DNA of 64,000 nt, taken from the NCBI RefSeq assembly GCF_014636775.1, contig NZ_BMEQ01000004.1:1-64000 (forward strand). Direction: 5' to 3'. A model generated the notes under the pieces. That model was not told the origin of the DNA. It saw nothing but the letters and a program-made list of their open reading frames with translations, and did no database searches. Made by a program: the position numbers and the translations under genes. Below, piece by piece: positions 29,648 to 38,587 of the stretch (its first letter is position 1; every line of letters starts with the position of its first letter). The DNA comes from Kocuria dechangensis. GTDB taxonomy: Bacteria > Actinomycetota > Actinomycetes > Actinomycetales > Micrococcaceae.

Positions 29648-31342
29648 TCAGCCGGCGAACGCGGTGTCGCGCACGTCCTCGCTCTGCGGCGACCAGGAGG
29701 CGCCCGTGAGCATGTAGAGGGTGCCGTCCGCCCCGGCGAACACGGAGGACGTGCCGTTGCCGCCGCTGAGACCGGTGATGCCCGCGAGGCCGGGCAGCTC
29801 GCGGTACCGGCCCGCCGCGTCGTAGACCCGCGGCCGGACCGTCCCGCCGGCGCCGACGGGGGCCGCCACGAACTCCCGGTCGCTCAGCCACAGGGCGACG
29901 TCCGCCTCCACGTCCGCCGCCACCCGGTAGCCCTGGTTGAGCCGCCGCGGGGTGCCGTCGGGGGCGCGCACGATCCCGGTGAGCCAGATCTGGGAGACCC
30001 CGTCCTGCTGCGTGACCACCAGCGCGCGCGTCCCGCCGCGGGAGACGCGCAGCGACGTCACCGTCCGCGCCCCGAGCCACGGGGCGTCCACCCGCACGGC
30101 CTCACCGCCGGACTCCGCGGACACCGAGCGCACCACGCCGGCCGAGTCCCCGACCCAGACCCAGCCGTGCTCGTCGAAGCTGGGCCGGCTCAGGCCGGTG
30201 CCGCTGAGGCGCACCTGCGGGTCCCGGTCGCGCCCCAGGGTGATGAGCGAGCCGGTGCCCGCGTCCACGAAGGCGAAGTGCTCGGCCGCGGCGTCCATGG
30301 CCGGGCTCGCCGGCCGGAAGGCGTCCAGGGGGCCCACGCCGTCCACCGGGTCGGTCTGCCCGCCCTGGTAGAAGACGAGGTCGCCCTCCCGCAGCCCGAT
30401 CTGCCGGGACGGCACGGTGACCTCCGCGACGGGGGGCGTGTCCGACCACCCCGTGCCCAGCTCCACCGGGGCGCCGTCGACCCGCAGCTCCACGTCCGTC
30501 ACGGTGCTCAGCGCGCCGAGGCTCAGGGCGAGCTGGTCGTGCATCCTGCGGTTGACCTCGATGTTGGCCGGGTCGAAGTCGGGCACGCTGAGCTCCACCG
30601 TGGCCGTCCCGTCCTGGACCGGCACCGAGGAGCGCGCCAGCGTGGTGCCGGCGGGGAACGCCGTCGTCACCGCGCCCCGCAGGTAGGGCGCCGGGCCGCT
30701 GAGCAGGGCGCGCACGATGGAGGTGGTCACGGGCACCCGGTCGGGGAACCAGCGGGGGTCCGCCACGACGTTGGAGAGGTCCTCGTCCGTGAAGTAGAGG
30801 TCGTGGGGCGCGAAGATCTCGCGGAAGTCGTCCCGGGACAGCACCGTGGCGTCCGGCGCGTCGGAGATCCGCCACTCGCCGTCCACCTGGGTGACGCTGA
30901 AGTCGAGGACCTCCGTGGCGCCGCCGGGTTTGCGCTCGATCACGCCGGAGCCGTCCACCACGCCGTCCACCTCCACGCTCAGGCGGTACTGGTCGTCCTC
31001 GAGCCGTGGCGCGAGCGCGGGGTCCCCGCGCTGCACGATCGTGCGGGCGTCGGGGTGCCACCGGCCGGCGAGCTCGGGTGTGAGGTACTCGCGGGCCACC
31101 GAGTAGTCGTCGGCCACGCCGGTGCCCGCCGCCAGGAACCCCTCGACGACCTCCTGGGGCGTCGCCCCCGCCACGGGGCCGGCCGGCGCGGCGCGGTAGG
31201 TCGGCTCCGCCGCGGTGGGGGTGGACTCCGCGTGCCGGTGCACCGGTCCCGAGCGCGGGATGGCCCCGCACCCGTTGAGCCCCACGGCCAGGGCCAGGAC
31301 CAGCGCCGCCGCCCCCGCGAGGCCCCGTGCTGTCCTCGTCAC
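29648..31342 (-). CDS. lpqB: Lipoprotein LpqB, modulator of MtrAB
   Basis: 564 residues. A lipoprotein signal ends LNGC with the acylated cysteine at 25. A GerMN-type domain follows (about 170-310, with VTTSIVRALLSGPAPYLRGAVTTAFPAGTTL), then a WD-like propeller region to the C-terminus (DEHGWVWVGDSAGVV, TSLRVSRGGTRALVV). LpqB acts outside the membrane to modulate MtrB signalling. The GTG start overlaps the mtrB stop (GTGA), so mtrA, mtrB and lpqB are one coupled operon, the standard order. Confidence 0.95.
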   Translation of the reverse strand: MTRTARGLAGAAALVLALAVGLNGCGAIPRSGPVHRHAESTPTAAEPTYRAAPAGPVAGATPQEVVEGFLAAGTGVADDYSVAREYLTPELAGRWHPDARTIVQRGDPALAPRLEDDQYRLSVEVDGVVDGSGVIERKPGGATEVLDFSVTQVDGEWRISDAPDATVLSRDDFREIFAPHDLYFTDEDLSNVVADPRWFPDRVPVTTSIVRALLSGPAPYLRGAVTTAFPAGTTLARSSVPVQDGTATVELSVPDFDPANIEVNRRMHDQLALSLGALSTVTDVELRVDGAPVELGTGWSDTPPVAEVTVPSRQIGLREGDLVFYQGGQTDPVDGVGPLDAFRPASPAMDAAAEHFAFVDAGTGSLITLGRDRDPQVRLSGTGLSRPSFDEHGWVWVGDSAGVVRSVSAESGGEAVRVDAPWLGARTVTSLRVSRGGTRALVVTQQDGVSQIWLTGIVRAPDGTPRRLNQGYRVAADVEADVALWLSDREFVAAPVGAGGTVRPRVYDAAGRYRELPGLAGITGLSGGNGTSSVFAGADGTLYMLTGASWSPQSEDVRDTAFAG

Positions 31343-33111
31343 GGCCTGGCCTCCTCGTCGTGCACGGGCTCCGCCTGCGGGGCATCCGCGGGCGTGCCGG
31401 CGGGCTCCACGAGGCCGGGCGCGGCCATGAGGCTCAGGGAGCCGGTGGGGGTGGTCTCGGCCGTCTCGGGGTACGCCAGGTCGTCGGGCGGCAGGGGCAG
31501 CGGGCTCGGGTCGTCGGGGCCCAGCCGCCGGGCGCGCGTCCGGGGCAGGGTGAGCAGGAAGCACGCGCCCTCGCCCGGGGCGCCCCAGACCTCGAGGCGC
31601 CCGCCGTGGAGGCGGGTGTCCTCGGTCGCGATGGCGAGCCCCAGGCCCGTGCCGCCCGTGGTGCGGGCACGGGCGGGGTCCGCGCGCCAGAAGCGGTTGA
31701 ACACCTGGGCGGCCTCCTCCTCGGTCATCCCGATCCCGTGGTCCCGCACCGCGACGGCCGCCGCGGTCTCGGACTGCGCCACGAGCACGTCCACGGGCCG
31801 GCCCTCCCCGTGCTCCAGCGCGTTGACGACGAGGTTGCGGAGGATCCGCTCGATCCGCCGGTGGTCGCCCTGCACCGTGCACCGGGACAGGTGCGAGCGG
31901 ACCCGCACCACCGAGCCGGAGGACGCCGCGAGCGGCGCGGCGGCCTCCACGACGTCGTGGATGATCGAGAAGAGCTCGACGGTGGCCACCTCCAGGCGGG
32001 CGGCGCCGGCGTCGAAGCGGGAGATCTCGAGCAGGTCCGCGAGCAGCGAGTCGAAGCGGTCCACCTGGTGGTAGAGCAGCTCGGCGGAGCGGCGGTTGAC
32101 GGGGTCGAAGTCCTCCCGGGCGTTGAAGAGCACCTCGGCCGCCATCCGCACGGTCGTCAGCGGGGTGCGCAGCTCGTGGGAGACGTCCGAGACGAACGTC
32201 TGCTGCATGGAGGACAGCTGCTCCAGCTGGGTGATCTGCTCCTGCAGGCTGTCCGCCATCCGGTTGAAGGAGCGGGCGAGGCGGGCCACCTCGTGCGTGC
32301 CGCCCACGGGCATCCGCACCCCGAGGTCGCCCTCGGCCAGCTGCTCCGCCACGCGGGCGGTGGTGGAGACCGGCCGGACCACCTCGCGCGTGACGTACCA
32401 GACGATCGCGCCCACCAGCAGCAGCAGGGCCACGACCGACAGCAGCAGCACCGCGTGCATCGCGTCGAGGGTGCGCTGGGGGTCGGAGAAGTCGTAGACG
32501 AGGTACAGGCCGTAGGGCGAGTTCTGCGAGAGCTCCACGACCGTGCCCACCACGATCACGGGCACCGTGTCCCCGTCCTCCGCCATCCGCACCGACGCGG
32601 GCTGCCAGAAGACGCCGTCCTGCTCCTCGAGCCGCTCCTGCAGCTCCGGGGGCACGGTGCTCGACGTCATCCAGGGGCTCTGGCTCTGCGCCGGGATGAG
32701 CGTCTGCCCGCTCGTGTAGTCCATCGGCACCAGGATCCAGCGGCGCTCCGTATCCGCCCTGTCGGTCGCCAGCGACCCGAGGGTCGAGGCGACGAGCGCC
32801 TGCAGCTCGTCCCGGGCGGAGGCGTCGGACGCGTCGAAGCTCGCCTGCACGTCCTCGAAGTCGGCGGTGGCCCCGGCCAGGACCTGCTGCAGCCGGTCGT
32901 TGAACAGGCGGTCGGCGATCTGGTGGGACAGGAAGCTGCCGGTGACGAAGAACGCGAGCGCCGTCAGGGTCAGGGACACGGCGATGGCCCGGAATTGCAG
33001 GGACTGGCGCCAGCGCCGGAGCAGCAGCACGCGCCCCAGACGGAGCCGTCGGGCGAGCCTGCGGGCGAACCCCCTGCGCCGGGGGCTCGCGGCGGCGTCC
33101 GGCGCGGTCAT
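31339..33111 (-). CDS. mtrB: Sensor histidine kinase MtrB
   Basis: 590 residues. TM1 at about 42-62, an extracellular sensor region, TM2 at about 225-247 (LLLSVVALLLLVGAIVWYV) and a HAMP domain precede the HisKA box FVSDVSHELRTPLTTVRMAAEVLF. A HATPase_c domain follows with RNLVVNALEHGEG, VRDHGIGM and GTGLGLAI. It phosphorylates MtrA and controls wall remodelling and division. The ATG overlaps the mtrA stop (ATGA). The acidic C-terminal tail of about 75 residues is typical of actinobacterial MtrB. Confidence 0.96.
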   Translation of the reverse strand: MTAPDAAASPRRRGFARRLARRLRLGRVLLLRRWRQSLQFRAIAVSLTLTALAFFVTGSFLSHQIADRLFNDRLQQVLAGATADFEDVQASFDASDASARDELQALVASTLGSLATDRADTERRWILVPMDYTSGQTLIPAQSQSPWMTSSTVPPELQERLEEQDGVFWQPASVRMAEDGDTVPVIVVGTVVELSQNSPYGLYLVYDFSDPQRTLDAMHAVLLLSVVALLLLVGAIVWYVTREVVRPVSTTARVAEQLAEGDLGVRMPVGGTHEVARLARSFNRMADSLQEQITQLEQLSSMQQTFVSDVSHELRTPLTTVRMAAEVLFNAREDFDPVNRRSAELLYHQVDRFDSLLADLLEISRFDAGAARLEVATVELFSIIHDVVEAAAPLAASSGSVVRVRSHLSRCTVQGDHRRIERILRNLVVNALEHGEGRPVDVLVAQSETAAAVAVRDHGIGMTEEEAAQVFNRFWRADPARARTTGGTGLGLAIATEDTRLHGGRLEVWGAPGEGACFLLTLPRTRARRLGPDDPSPLPLPPDDLAYPETAETTPTGSLSLMAAPGLVEPAGTPADAPQAEPVHDEEARP

Positions 33112-33791
33112 CGTGCGGACGAGCCCGCCTTGTAGCCGACCCCGCGCACGGTCACCACGATCTCGGGGTTCTCGGGGTCCAGCTCGATCTTGGAGCGCAG
33201 CCGCTGCACGTGCACGTTGACGAGGCGGGTGTCCGCGGCGTGCTGGTAGCCCCAGACGTCCCGCAGCAGCATCTCGCGGGAGAACACCTGGTGCGGGGCG
33301 CGCGCGAGGGCGGTGAGCAGGTCGAACTCGAGGGGGGTGAGGTTGATCTCCTGGTCCCCCCGGCGGACGCTGTGCCCGGTGACGTCGATGCTGACGTCGC
33401 CGATCCGCAGCTCGGCCGAGGCGGCCCGCTCCACCGGGCGCAGCCGCGCCTTGACGCGCGCCACGAGCTCGGCCGGCTTGAAGGGCTTGGGGACGTAGTC
33501 GTCCGCCCCGGCCTCGAGGCCGCGGACCACGTCGACGGTGTCGGACTTCGCGGTGAGCATGACCACGGGGACGTCGGAGATTGCCCGGATCTCCCGGCAG
33601 ACCTGGATGCCGTCCTTGCCCGGGAGCATGAGGTCGAGGAGCAGGAGGTCGGGCCGCACGGCACGGAAGGTGTCCACGGCGGTCGCGCCGTCGTAGCAGA
33701 ACACGGGCTCGTAGCCCTCCGCGGTCAGGACGATCCCGATCATCTCCGACAGGGCCGCGTCGTCGTCGACGACAAGTATTCGCGCGTTCAT
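33108..33791 (-). CDS. mtrA: Response regulator MtrA
   Basis: 227 residues. The receiver domain shows the acidic pocket VVDDD at 7-11, the phospho-acceptor Asp53 in LLLLDLMLPGKDG, and the switch Lys in MLTAKSD. The C-terminal OmpR-type winged helix (about 130-225) contains LTPLEFDLLTALARAPHQVFSREMLLRDVWGY and ADTRLVNVHVQRLRSKIE. MtrA is an essential regulator of cell-wall hydrolase and replication genes in relatives. The start is ATG 33791. It is first in the mtrA-mtrB-lpqB operon. Confidence 0.97.
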   Translation of the reverse strand: MNARILVVDDDAALSEMIGIVLTAEGYEPVFCYDGATAVDTFRAVRPDLLLLDLMLPGKDGIQVCREIRAISDVPVVMLTAKSDTVDVVRGLEAGADDYVPKPFKPAELVARVKARLRPVERAASAELRIGDVSIDVTGHSVRRGDQEINLTPLEFDLLTALARAPHQVFSREMLLRDVWGYQHAADTRLVNVHVQRLRSKIELDPENPEIVVTVRGVGYKAGSSAR

Positions 33792-33952
33792 CGCCTCTCC
33801 GCAGGTGTGGGGCGGGCCCGCCCAGCGGGCGCTCGCCGTGGCCCCGGGAGGTCCGGGGCGCCGTGGTGGACCGAGGTCCCTGATGCATTGTCGCCGATTC
33901 CGGCCGGGCCGCGCACCTCGGCACGCAGTGTGTCGGGGCGGGCTGCCCGGGC

Positions 33953-35011
33953 TCAGGCCTCGGCGGCCGTCCGTGCGAGCGCCTCGGCGGTCTCCGTGAG
34001 CAGTCCGAGGACGGCGCGCAGCCGGTCCGGGTCGAGCTCGTCGAGCTCGCCGAGCGGGGTGATCCGGACCCGGTCCAGCACCGCGGCCGGCAGGCCGAGG
34101 TCCCGCCAGACGCCCCAGACCCCCTCCGCCAGCGTGCGGGCCCGCACGGCCCCCGGGGACAGGGGGACGACGCCGAGCCACAGGCCCAGCCCCTCCTCCA
34201 CGAGCGCGGCCAGGGGCTCCCAGTCGCGGGCGGAGGCGCCGGGGGACGCCACCTGGACCGCGTCCGCCCCGGCGTCGGCGGCGAGCCGCGGGTCGAGCCC
34301 GTCCGGCAGCCGCAGGGCCACCTCGGCGGCGCCGGCCTCCCGGCAGGCGTCGGCCACCGCCGCCAGCGCGGACCGGGCCTCGGCCGCGGGGACGGCCCGG
34401 AGGGTCCGGTAGCCGCTCATGGTGGGCAGGCTCCCCGCGAGCACGCGGTCGAGGAGGGGCTCGTCGAGCTGGACGACGACGTCGCGCCCGGCGGCCGCGG
34501 CGCGCACGGCCCGCACGTGCTCGCCGATCCCGGAGGCCAGCGACGCCGCGATGTCGCGGCGCGCCCCGTGGTCCCGCAGGGCCCGCTCCCCCGCGTGCAG
34601 GTGCAGCTCGGCGGCGAGGCTCAGCGGGCCGAGCAGCTGCGTCTTGACCGGGGCGTCGTCCGTGCCGGACTCGGCGCCGAGCACGTCGGCGAGGACGTTG
34701 ACGTCGCTCGCCAACAGCGCGCGGGCGGCCCGGGACTCCTTGCCGGGGGTCCCCGAGACCCGCAGGCCGTGGGGCTGGTGGTCGGCGTAGAGCCCGTCCA
34801 GCACGGCGGCCGTGCGGGCCACCGGGTCGGCGGCGGGACCGCGGGCGGGCAGCACGGGGAGGAAGGACAGGTGCGGGGCGCCGAGCTCGCCGCGGAGGAC
34901 GGTGACGGCCTCCACGACGTCCGTGCCGGGCATCGACCCGAGCGCCGTGGCGGTGACGTGCGGGACGTCGGGGTCGGCGCGCCGGGTGCCGGGAGGGAGA
35001 GCGGGGCTCAC
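33953..35011 (-). CDS. MetE/UroD-like barrel protein (methionine synthase family homologue)
   Basis: 352 residues. VTATALGSMPGTDVVEAVTVLRGELGAPHLSFLPVLPARG opens it. KTQLLGPLSLAAELHL, VVVQLDEPLLDRVL and a C-terminal barrel half (AVQVASPGASARDWEPLAALVEEGLGLWLGVVPLSPG) follow. This is the cobalamin-independent methionine synthase C-terminal fold. The classic HxCx(n)C zinc site is not evident, so a full MetE reaction is unlikely. Actinobacterial homologues sit beside mnmA and the NifS-type desulfurase, as here. The start is GTG 35011, overlapping the chorismate mutase stop (GTGA). Confidence 0.7.
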   Translation of the reverse strand: MSPALPPGTRRADPDVPHVTATALGSMPGTDVVEAVTVLRGELGAPHLSFLPVLPARGPAADPVARTAAVLDGLYADHQPHGLRVSGTPGKESRAARALLASDVNVLADVLGAESGTDDAPVKTQLLGPLSLAAELHLHAGERALRDHGARRDIAASLASGIGEHVRAVRAAAAGRDVVVQLDEPLLDRVLAGSLPTMSGYRTLRAVPAAEARSALAAVADACREAGAAEVALRLPDGLDPRLAADAGADAVQVASPGASARDWEPLAALVEEGLGLWLGVVPLSPGAVRARTLAEGVWGVWRDLGLPAAVLDRVRITPLGELDELDPDRLRAVLGLLTETAEALARTAAEA

Positions 35012-35409
35012 GAGGCGTCGTCGTCCTGCCGCCGGTGGTCCTCGGAGATGGCCACGTGGTGGCGGATGACCTCGCTGATGATGAAGTTCAGGAACTTCTC
35101 CGCGAACTCGGGGTCGAGCTGGGCCGAGGCCGCGAGCGCCCGGAGCCGGGTGATCTGGGCGGTCTCCCGGTCGGGGTCGCCGGCGGGCAGGCCGTGGGCG
35201 GCCTTGAGCACGCCCACGCGCTGCGTGGCCTTGAACCGCTCGGCGAGCAGGTGCACGAGGGCGGCGTCGATGTTGTCGATGGTGCCGCGGATGGACCGGA
35301 GCTCCGCGAGCACCTCGGCGTCGGCCGTCCCCTCCAGCGAGGACGCGTCGGCGTCGAAGTCGTGGTGGGCTCTGACGTCGGCGGGGGCGTTCTCGTGCAG
35401 TGCGTTCAT
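35008..35409 (-). CDS. AroQ-type chorismate mutase
   Basis: 133 residues. After a 30-residue disordered start, the all-helical chorismate mutase domain reads ELRSIRGTIDNIDAALVHLLAERFKATQRVGVLKAAHGLPAGDPDRETAQITRLRALA. It includes the conserved arginine and the Arg-Glu pair that bind chorismate. It converts chorismate to prephenate for Phe/Tyr synthesis. It is a stand-alone enzyme without a dehydratase domain. The ATG at 35409 gives a clean start. Translation is coupled to the downstream MetE-like gene. Confidence 0.93.
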   Translation of the reverse strand: MNALHENAPADVRAHHDFDADASSLEGTADAEVLAELRSIRGTIDNIDAALVHLLAERFKATQRVGVLKAAHGLPAGDPDRETAQITRLRALAASAQLDPEFAEKFLNFIISEVIRHHVAISEDHRRQDDDAS

Positions 35410-35445
35410 GCGGGCCAGTCTACCGACCGGGCGGGCCCGGCCGGC

Positions 35446-36639
35446 TCAGCGGGAGGCGGCGACGTCCGGGCGCGCGAGCGAGTGCGCCCGGTCGATCGTG
35501 GCCTGCCCGAGGACGCGGGTGCCCTGGTAGAGCACCAGCGACTGGCCGGGGGCCACCCCGCGCATCGGCTCGTCCAGGCGGACCACGAGCTCGGGCGCCG
35601 GGGCGCCGTCGGGCCCGTCGGGGCCCTCGACGAGCTCCAGCAGGGCGCGCGCGGGGACGGGGTCCCCGTGGGCGCGCACCTGGGCGAGGACGGGGAACGA
35701 CAACGACGCCTCCCCCGCGGCGCGCCCGTCCCGCAGCAGCTCGGCCGCCTCGGGGACGGGGCGCCCGGCCCAGGTGGGGCGGATGCCGCGCAGCTCGTCC
35801 ACCGCGAGCATCGCCTCGGGGCCCACCACGACCTCGTTGGTCTTCGGCCGGATCTCCAGGACGAAGCGGGGCTTGCCGTCGGGGGCCGGGGTGCCGATCC
35901 GCAGGCCCTTGCGCTGGCCCACCGTGAACGCGTTGGCGCCGGGGTGGGTGCCGAGCACGTTGCCCTCGACGTCCTTGATCTCGCCCTCGGCCAGCTCGAT
36001 CCGCTCCGCGAGCCAGCCGCGGGTGTCGCCGTCCGGGATGAAGCAGATGTCGTGGGAGTCCGGCTTCTGCGCCACGGACAGGCCGCGGCGGGCGGCCTCG
36101 GCGCGGACCTCGGCCTTGGAGGGGGTCTCCGCCAGCGGGAGGAGCACGTGCTCGAGCTGCTCGGCGGTGAGCACGCCCAGGACGTAGGACTGGTCCTTGG
36201 CCCAGTCCGCGGCGCGGTGCAGCTCGCGCCCGCCCCCGGCGCCGTCGACGACCTTGGCGTAGTGGCCGGTGCACACGGCATCGAAGCCGAGGGCCAGGGC
36301 CTTCTCCAGGAGCGCGGCGAACTTGATCTTCTCGTTGCAGCGCAGGCACGGGTTGGGCGTGCGCCCGGCGGCGTACTCGGCCACGAAGTCGTCGACGACG
36401 TCGGCCTGGAAGCGCTCCGAGAAGTCCCACACGTAGTACGGGATGCCGAGCAGGTCCGCGGCCCGCCACGCGTCGCGGGAGTCCTCGATGGTGCAGCAGC
36501 CCCGGGAGCCGGTGCGCAGGGTCCCGGGCGTGCGGGAGAGGGCCAGGTGCACGCCCGTCACCTCGTGGCCGGCGTCGACGGCGCGGGCCGCGGCCACGGC
36601 CGAGTCGACGCCGCCGCTCATGGCTGCCAGTACTCGCAC
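35446..36639 (-). CDS. mnmA: tRNA 2-thiouridylase MnmA
   Basis: 397 residues from GTG 36639. The PP-loop is [14 protein letters not shown]. The tRNA- and ATP-facing blocks are [12 protein letters not shown] and [13 protein letters not shown]. The second active-site cysteine lies in [14 protein letters not shown]. The C-terminal PRC-like region has [11 protein letters not shown] and an OB-like domain. It adds sulfur to U34 of Lys, Glu and Gln tRNAs. The cysteine desulfurase gene upstream (36789-37994) could provide the persulfide. The GGAG ribosome site is about 12 nt away, rather far, so expression may rely on another signal. Confidence 0.96.
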   Translation of the reverse strand: MRVLAAMSGGVDSAVAAARAVDAGHEVTGVHLALSRTPGTLRTGSRGCCTIEDSRDAWRAADLLGIPYYVWDFSERFQADVVDDFVAEYAAGRTPNPCLRCNEKIKFAALLEKALALGFDAVCTGHYAKVVDGAGGGRELHRAADWAKDQSYVLGVLTAEQLEHVLLPLAETPSKAEVRAEAARRGLSVAQKPDSHDICFIPDGDTRGWLAERIELAEGEIKDVEGNVLGTHPGANAFTVGQRKGLRIGTPAPDGKPRFVLEIRPKTNEVVVGPEAMLAVDELRGIRPTWAGRPVPEAAELLRDGRAAGEASLSFPVLAQVRAHGDPVPARALLELVEGPDGPDGAPAPELVVRLDEPMRGVAPGQSLVLYQGTRVLGQATIDRAHSLARPDVAASR

Positions 36640-36788
36640 GGTGTGATCGTCTCCAGGGGTCGTGGGTGGTCGGTGGGGCGCCGCCGGGGCCGCCACCGGT
36701 CGTGGGCGGGCGGGCCGGGGGCCCGTGTCCTCAACGGAGCGCCGCCGGGGCCTATTCCCGGCCCGGCCCCGCCCCGCGGGGCCGCCGG

Positions 36789-37994
36789 TCAGCGCAGGGC
36801 CGCGCCGGAGAGCCCGGCCCGCAGCGCGCGCTCGTGCACCTCGGGCAGCGCGGCCAGCAGCGCGTCGACGTCCTCCGCGGTGCTGGTGCGGCCCAGGCTG
36901 AAGCGCTGCGCGCCGCGGGCGGTGGTCTCGTCCAGGCCCATGGCCAGGAGCACGGAGGAGGGCCGCGGCACCCCGGCGTGGCACGCCGAGCCGGTCGAGG
37001 ACGCGATCCCGGCGCCGTCCAGCAGGAACAGCAGGGAGTCCCCCTCGCAGCCGGGGAAGGTGAAGTGGGCGTTGCCGGGCAGCCGCGTCCCCGCGTGCTC
37101 CCGGTCCTCCGGCCCGCGCAGGACGGCGCCCGGCACGGCGCGCCGGACGCCGTCGACCAGCCGGTCCCGCAGCGCGGCCAGGCGCGCGCTCTCGTCCTGG
37201 CGCTCGGCCGCGGCCTCGCGCGCCGCGACCCCGAAGCCGGCGATCGCGGCGGCGTCGAGGGTGCCCGAGCGCACCTTCCGCTCCTGGCCCCCGCCGTGCT
37301 GGACCGGCTCGAGCCCGACCGTGCGGCCGACGACGAGGGCGCCGGCGCCCACGGGGCCGCCGAGCTTGTGCGCCGAGACCGCGAGGGTGGTGAGCCCGGG
37401 CAGGTGCGCGTCGACGGGCAGGGAGCCGAACGCCTGGACGGCGTCGCAGTGGAAGGGGACGCCGAACTCCTCGGCGAGCGCCGCGAGCTCGGCCACGGGC
37501 TGGACGGTGCCCACCTCGTTGTTGGCCCACATCACGCTCAGCAGCGCGACGGAGCCCGGGTCCCGGGCCAGCTCCTCCCGCACGGCCTCCGGCTCCACCC
37601 GCCCGTGCGCGTCGACGGGCAGCCACACGGCCTCGGCGCCCTCGTGCGCGGCCAGCCACTCGGCCGTCTCCGCCACCGCGGCGTGCTCCACCGACGAGAC
37701 GAGGACGCGCCGGCGGCGCGGGTCGGCGGCGCGCCGGTGCCGGTACAGGCCCTGGACGGCCAGGTTGTCCGCCTCGGTGCCCCCGGAGGTGAGGACCACC
37801 TCGACGGGGTCGGCGCCGAGCGCGGCCGCGATCTCCTCGCGGGCCTGCTCGACGACCGCGCGGGCCGCCCGGCCCGGGCGGTGCAGGGACGACGGGTTGC
37901 CGCCGCGCGCCAGCTGCTCCGTGACCGCGGCGAGCGCGGACGGGCGGAGGGGGGCGGTGGCGGCGTGGTCGAGGTAGACGGTGTTGCGCGGCAC
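36789..37994 (-). CDS. NifS/IscS-type cysteine desulfurase
   Basis: 401 residues. The PLP fold shows [31 protein letters not shown], the strand [14 protein letters not shown], the PLP lysine in [14 protein letters not shown], and the loop carrying the catalytic cysteine ([18 protein letters not shown]). It moves sulfur from cysteine to acceptors. MnmA is encoded immediately downstream, so tRNA thiolation is the likely use. No ISC or SUF scaffold genes are in view. The start is GTG 37994. Confidence 0.93.
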   Translation of the reverse strand: MPRNTVYLDHAATAPLRPSALAAVTEQLARGGNPSSLHRPGRAARAVVEQAREEIAAALGADPVEVVLTSGGTEADNLAVQGLYRHRRAADPRRRRVLVSSVEHAAVAETAEWLAAHEGAEAVWLPVDAHGRVEPEAVREELARDPGSVALLSVMWANNEVGTVQPVAELAALAEEFGVPFHCDAVQAFGSLPVDAHLPGLTTLAVSAHKLGGPVGAGALVVGRTVGLEPVQHGGGQERKVRSGTLDAAAIAGFGVAAREAAAERQDESARLAALRDRLVDGVRRAVPGAVLRGPEDREHAGTRLPGNAHFTFPGCEGDSLLFLLDGAGIASSTGSACHAGVPRPSSVLLAMGLDETTARGAQRFSLGRTSTAEDVDALLAALPEVHERALRAGLSGAALR

Positions 37995-38062
37995 GGCGCC
38001 AGTGTAGGGCCCCGGGCTGGGCGCGCGCCCGGAGGGGACGGGGCGCTCCGTAGACTGTCGGG

Positions 38063-38530
38063 ATGCTCCGCATCCTCTTCCACACCCCCGAGATCCCCGG
38101 GAACACCGGCAACGCCATCCGCCTCGCGGCCGTCACCGGGGCCGAGCTGCACCTCGTGGAGCCGCTGGGCTTCGGCTTCGGCGACGCGCACCTGCGCCGG
38201 GCGGGCCTCGACTACCACGACCTCGCCGTGCTCACGGTCCACCCCGACCTGGAGGCCGCGTGGGCCGCGCTGGCCCCGGCGCGCGTGCTCGCCTTCACCT
38301 CCCACGGGGAGACCTCCCACACGGACGTGGCCTACCGGCCCGACGACGTCCTCATGTTCGGCCGCGAGTCCACGGGCCTGCCCGCGCCGGTGCTCGCGGA
38401 CCCGCACGTCACCGCGCGGGTCCGCATCCCGATGCTCCCGGCCCGCCGCTCGCTGAACCTGGCGAACGCCGCGTCCGTCGCCGTCTACGAGGCCTGGCGC
38501 CAGCTCGGCTTCCCGGGGGCGCAGCGCTAG
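38063..38530 (+). CDS. trmL: tRNA (cytidine/uridine-34 2'-O)-methyltransferase TrmL
   Basis: 155 residues, the SPOUT trefoil-knot fold: [36 protein letters not shown] at the start, the motif [15 protein letters not shown], and [28 protein letters not shown] at the knot. It methylates the wobble ribose of tRNA-Leu isoacceptors. TAGACT at 38051-38056 sits 6 nt before the ATG and there is no Shine-Dalgarno, so the mRNA is probably leaderless. It is divergent from the NifS gene and convergent with htrA. Confidence 0.95.
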   Translation: MLRILFHTPEIPGNTGNAIRLAAVTGAELHLVEPLGFGFGDAHLRRAGLDYHDLAVLTVHPDLEAAWAALAPARVLAFTSHGETSHTDVAYRPDDVLMFGRESTGLPAPVLADPHVTARVRIPMLPARRSLNLANAASVAVYEAWRQLGFPGAQR

Positions 38531-38587
38531 GGGCCCCGGCCCCTGTTCCGCTCCTGCTCCTGGCCCGCGGCGGCTCCTGGTGGGCGG

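Noticed and set aside
35035-37977. 980-aa plus-strand open frame
   Set aside because: Antisense of chorismate mutase, mnmA and the NifS gene. Composition is low complexity, and there is no ribosome site or family.
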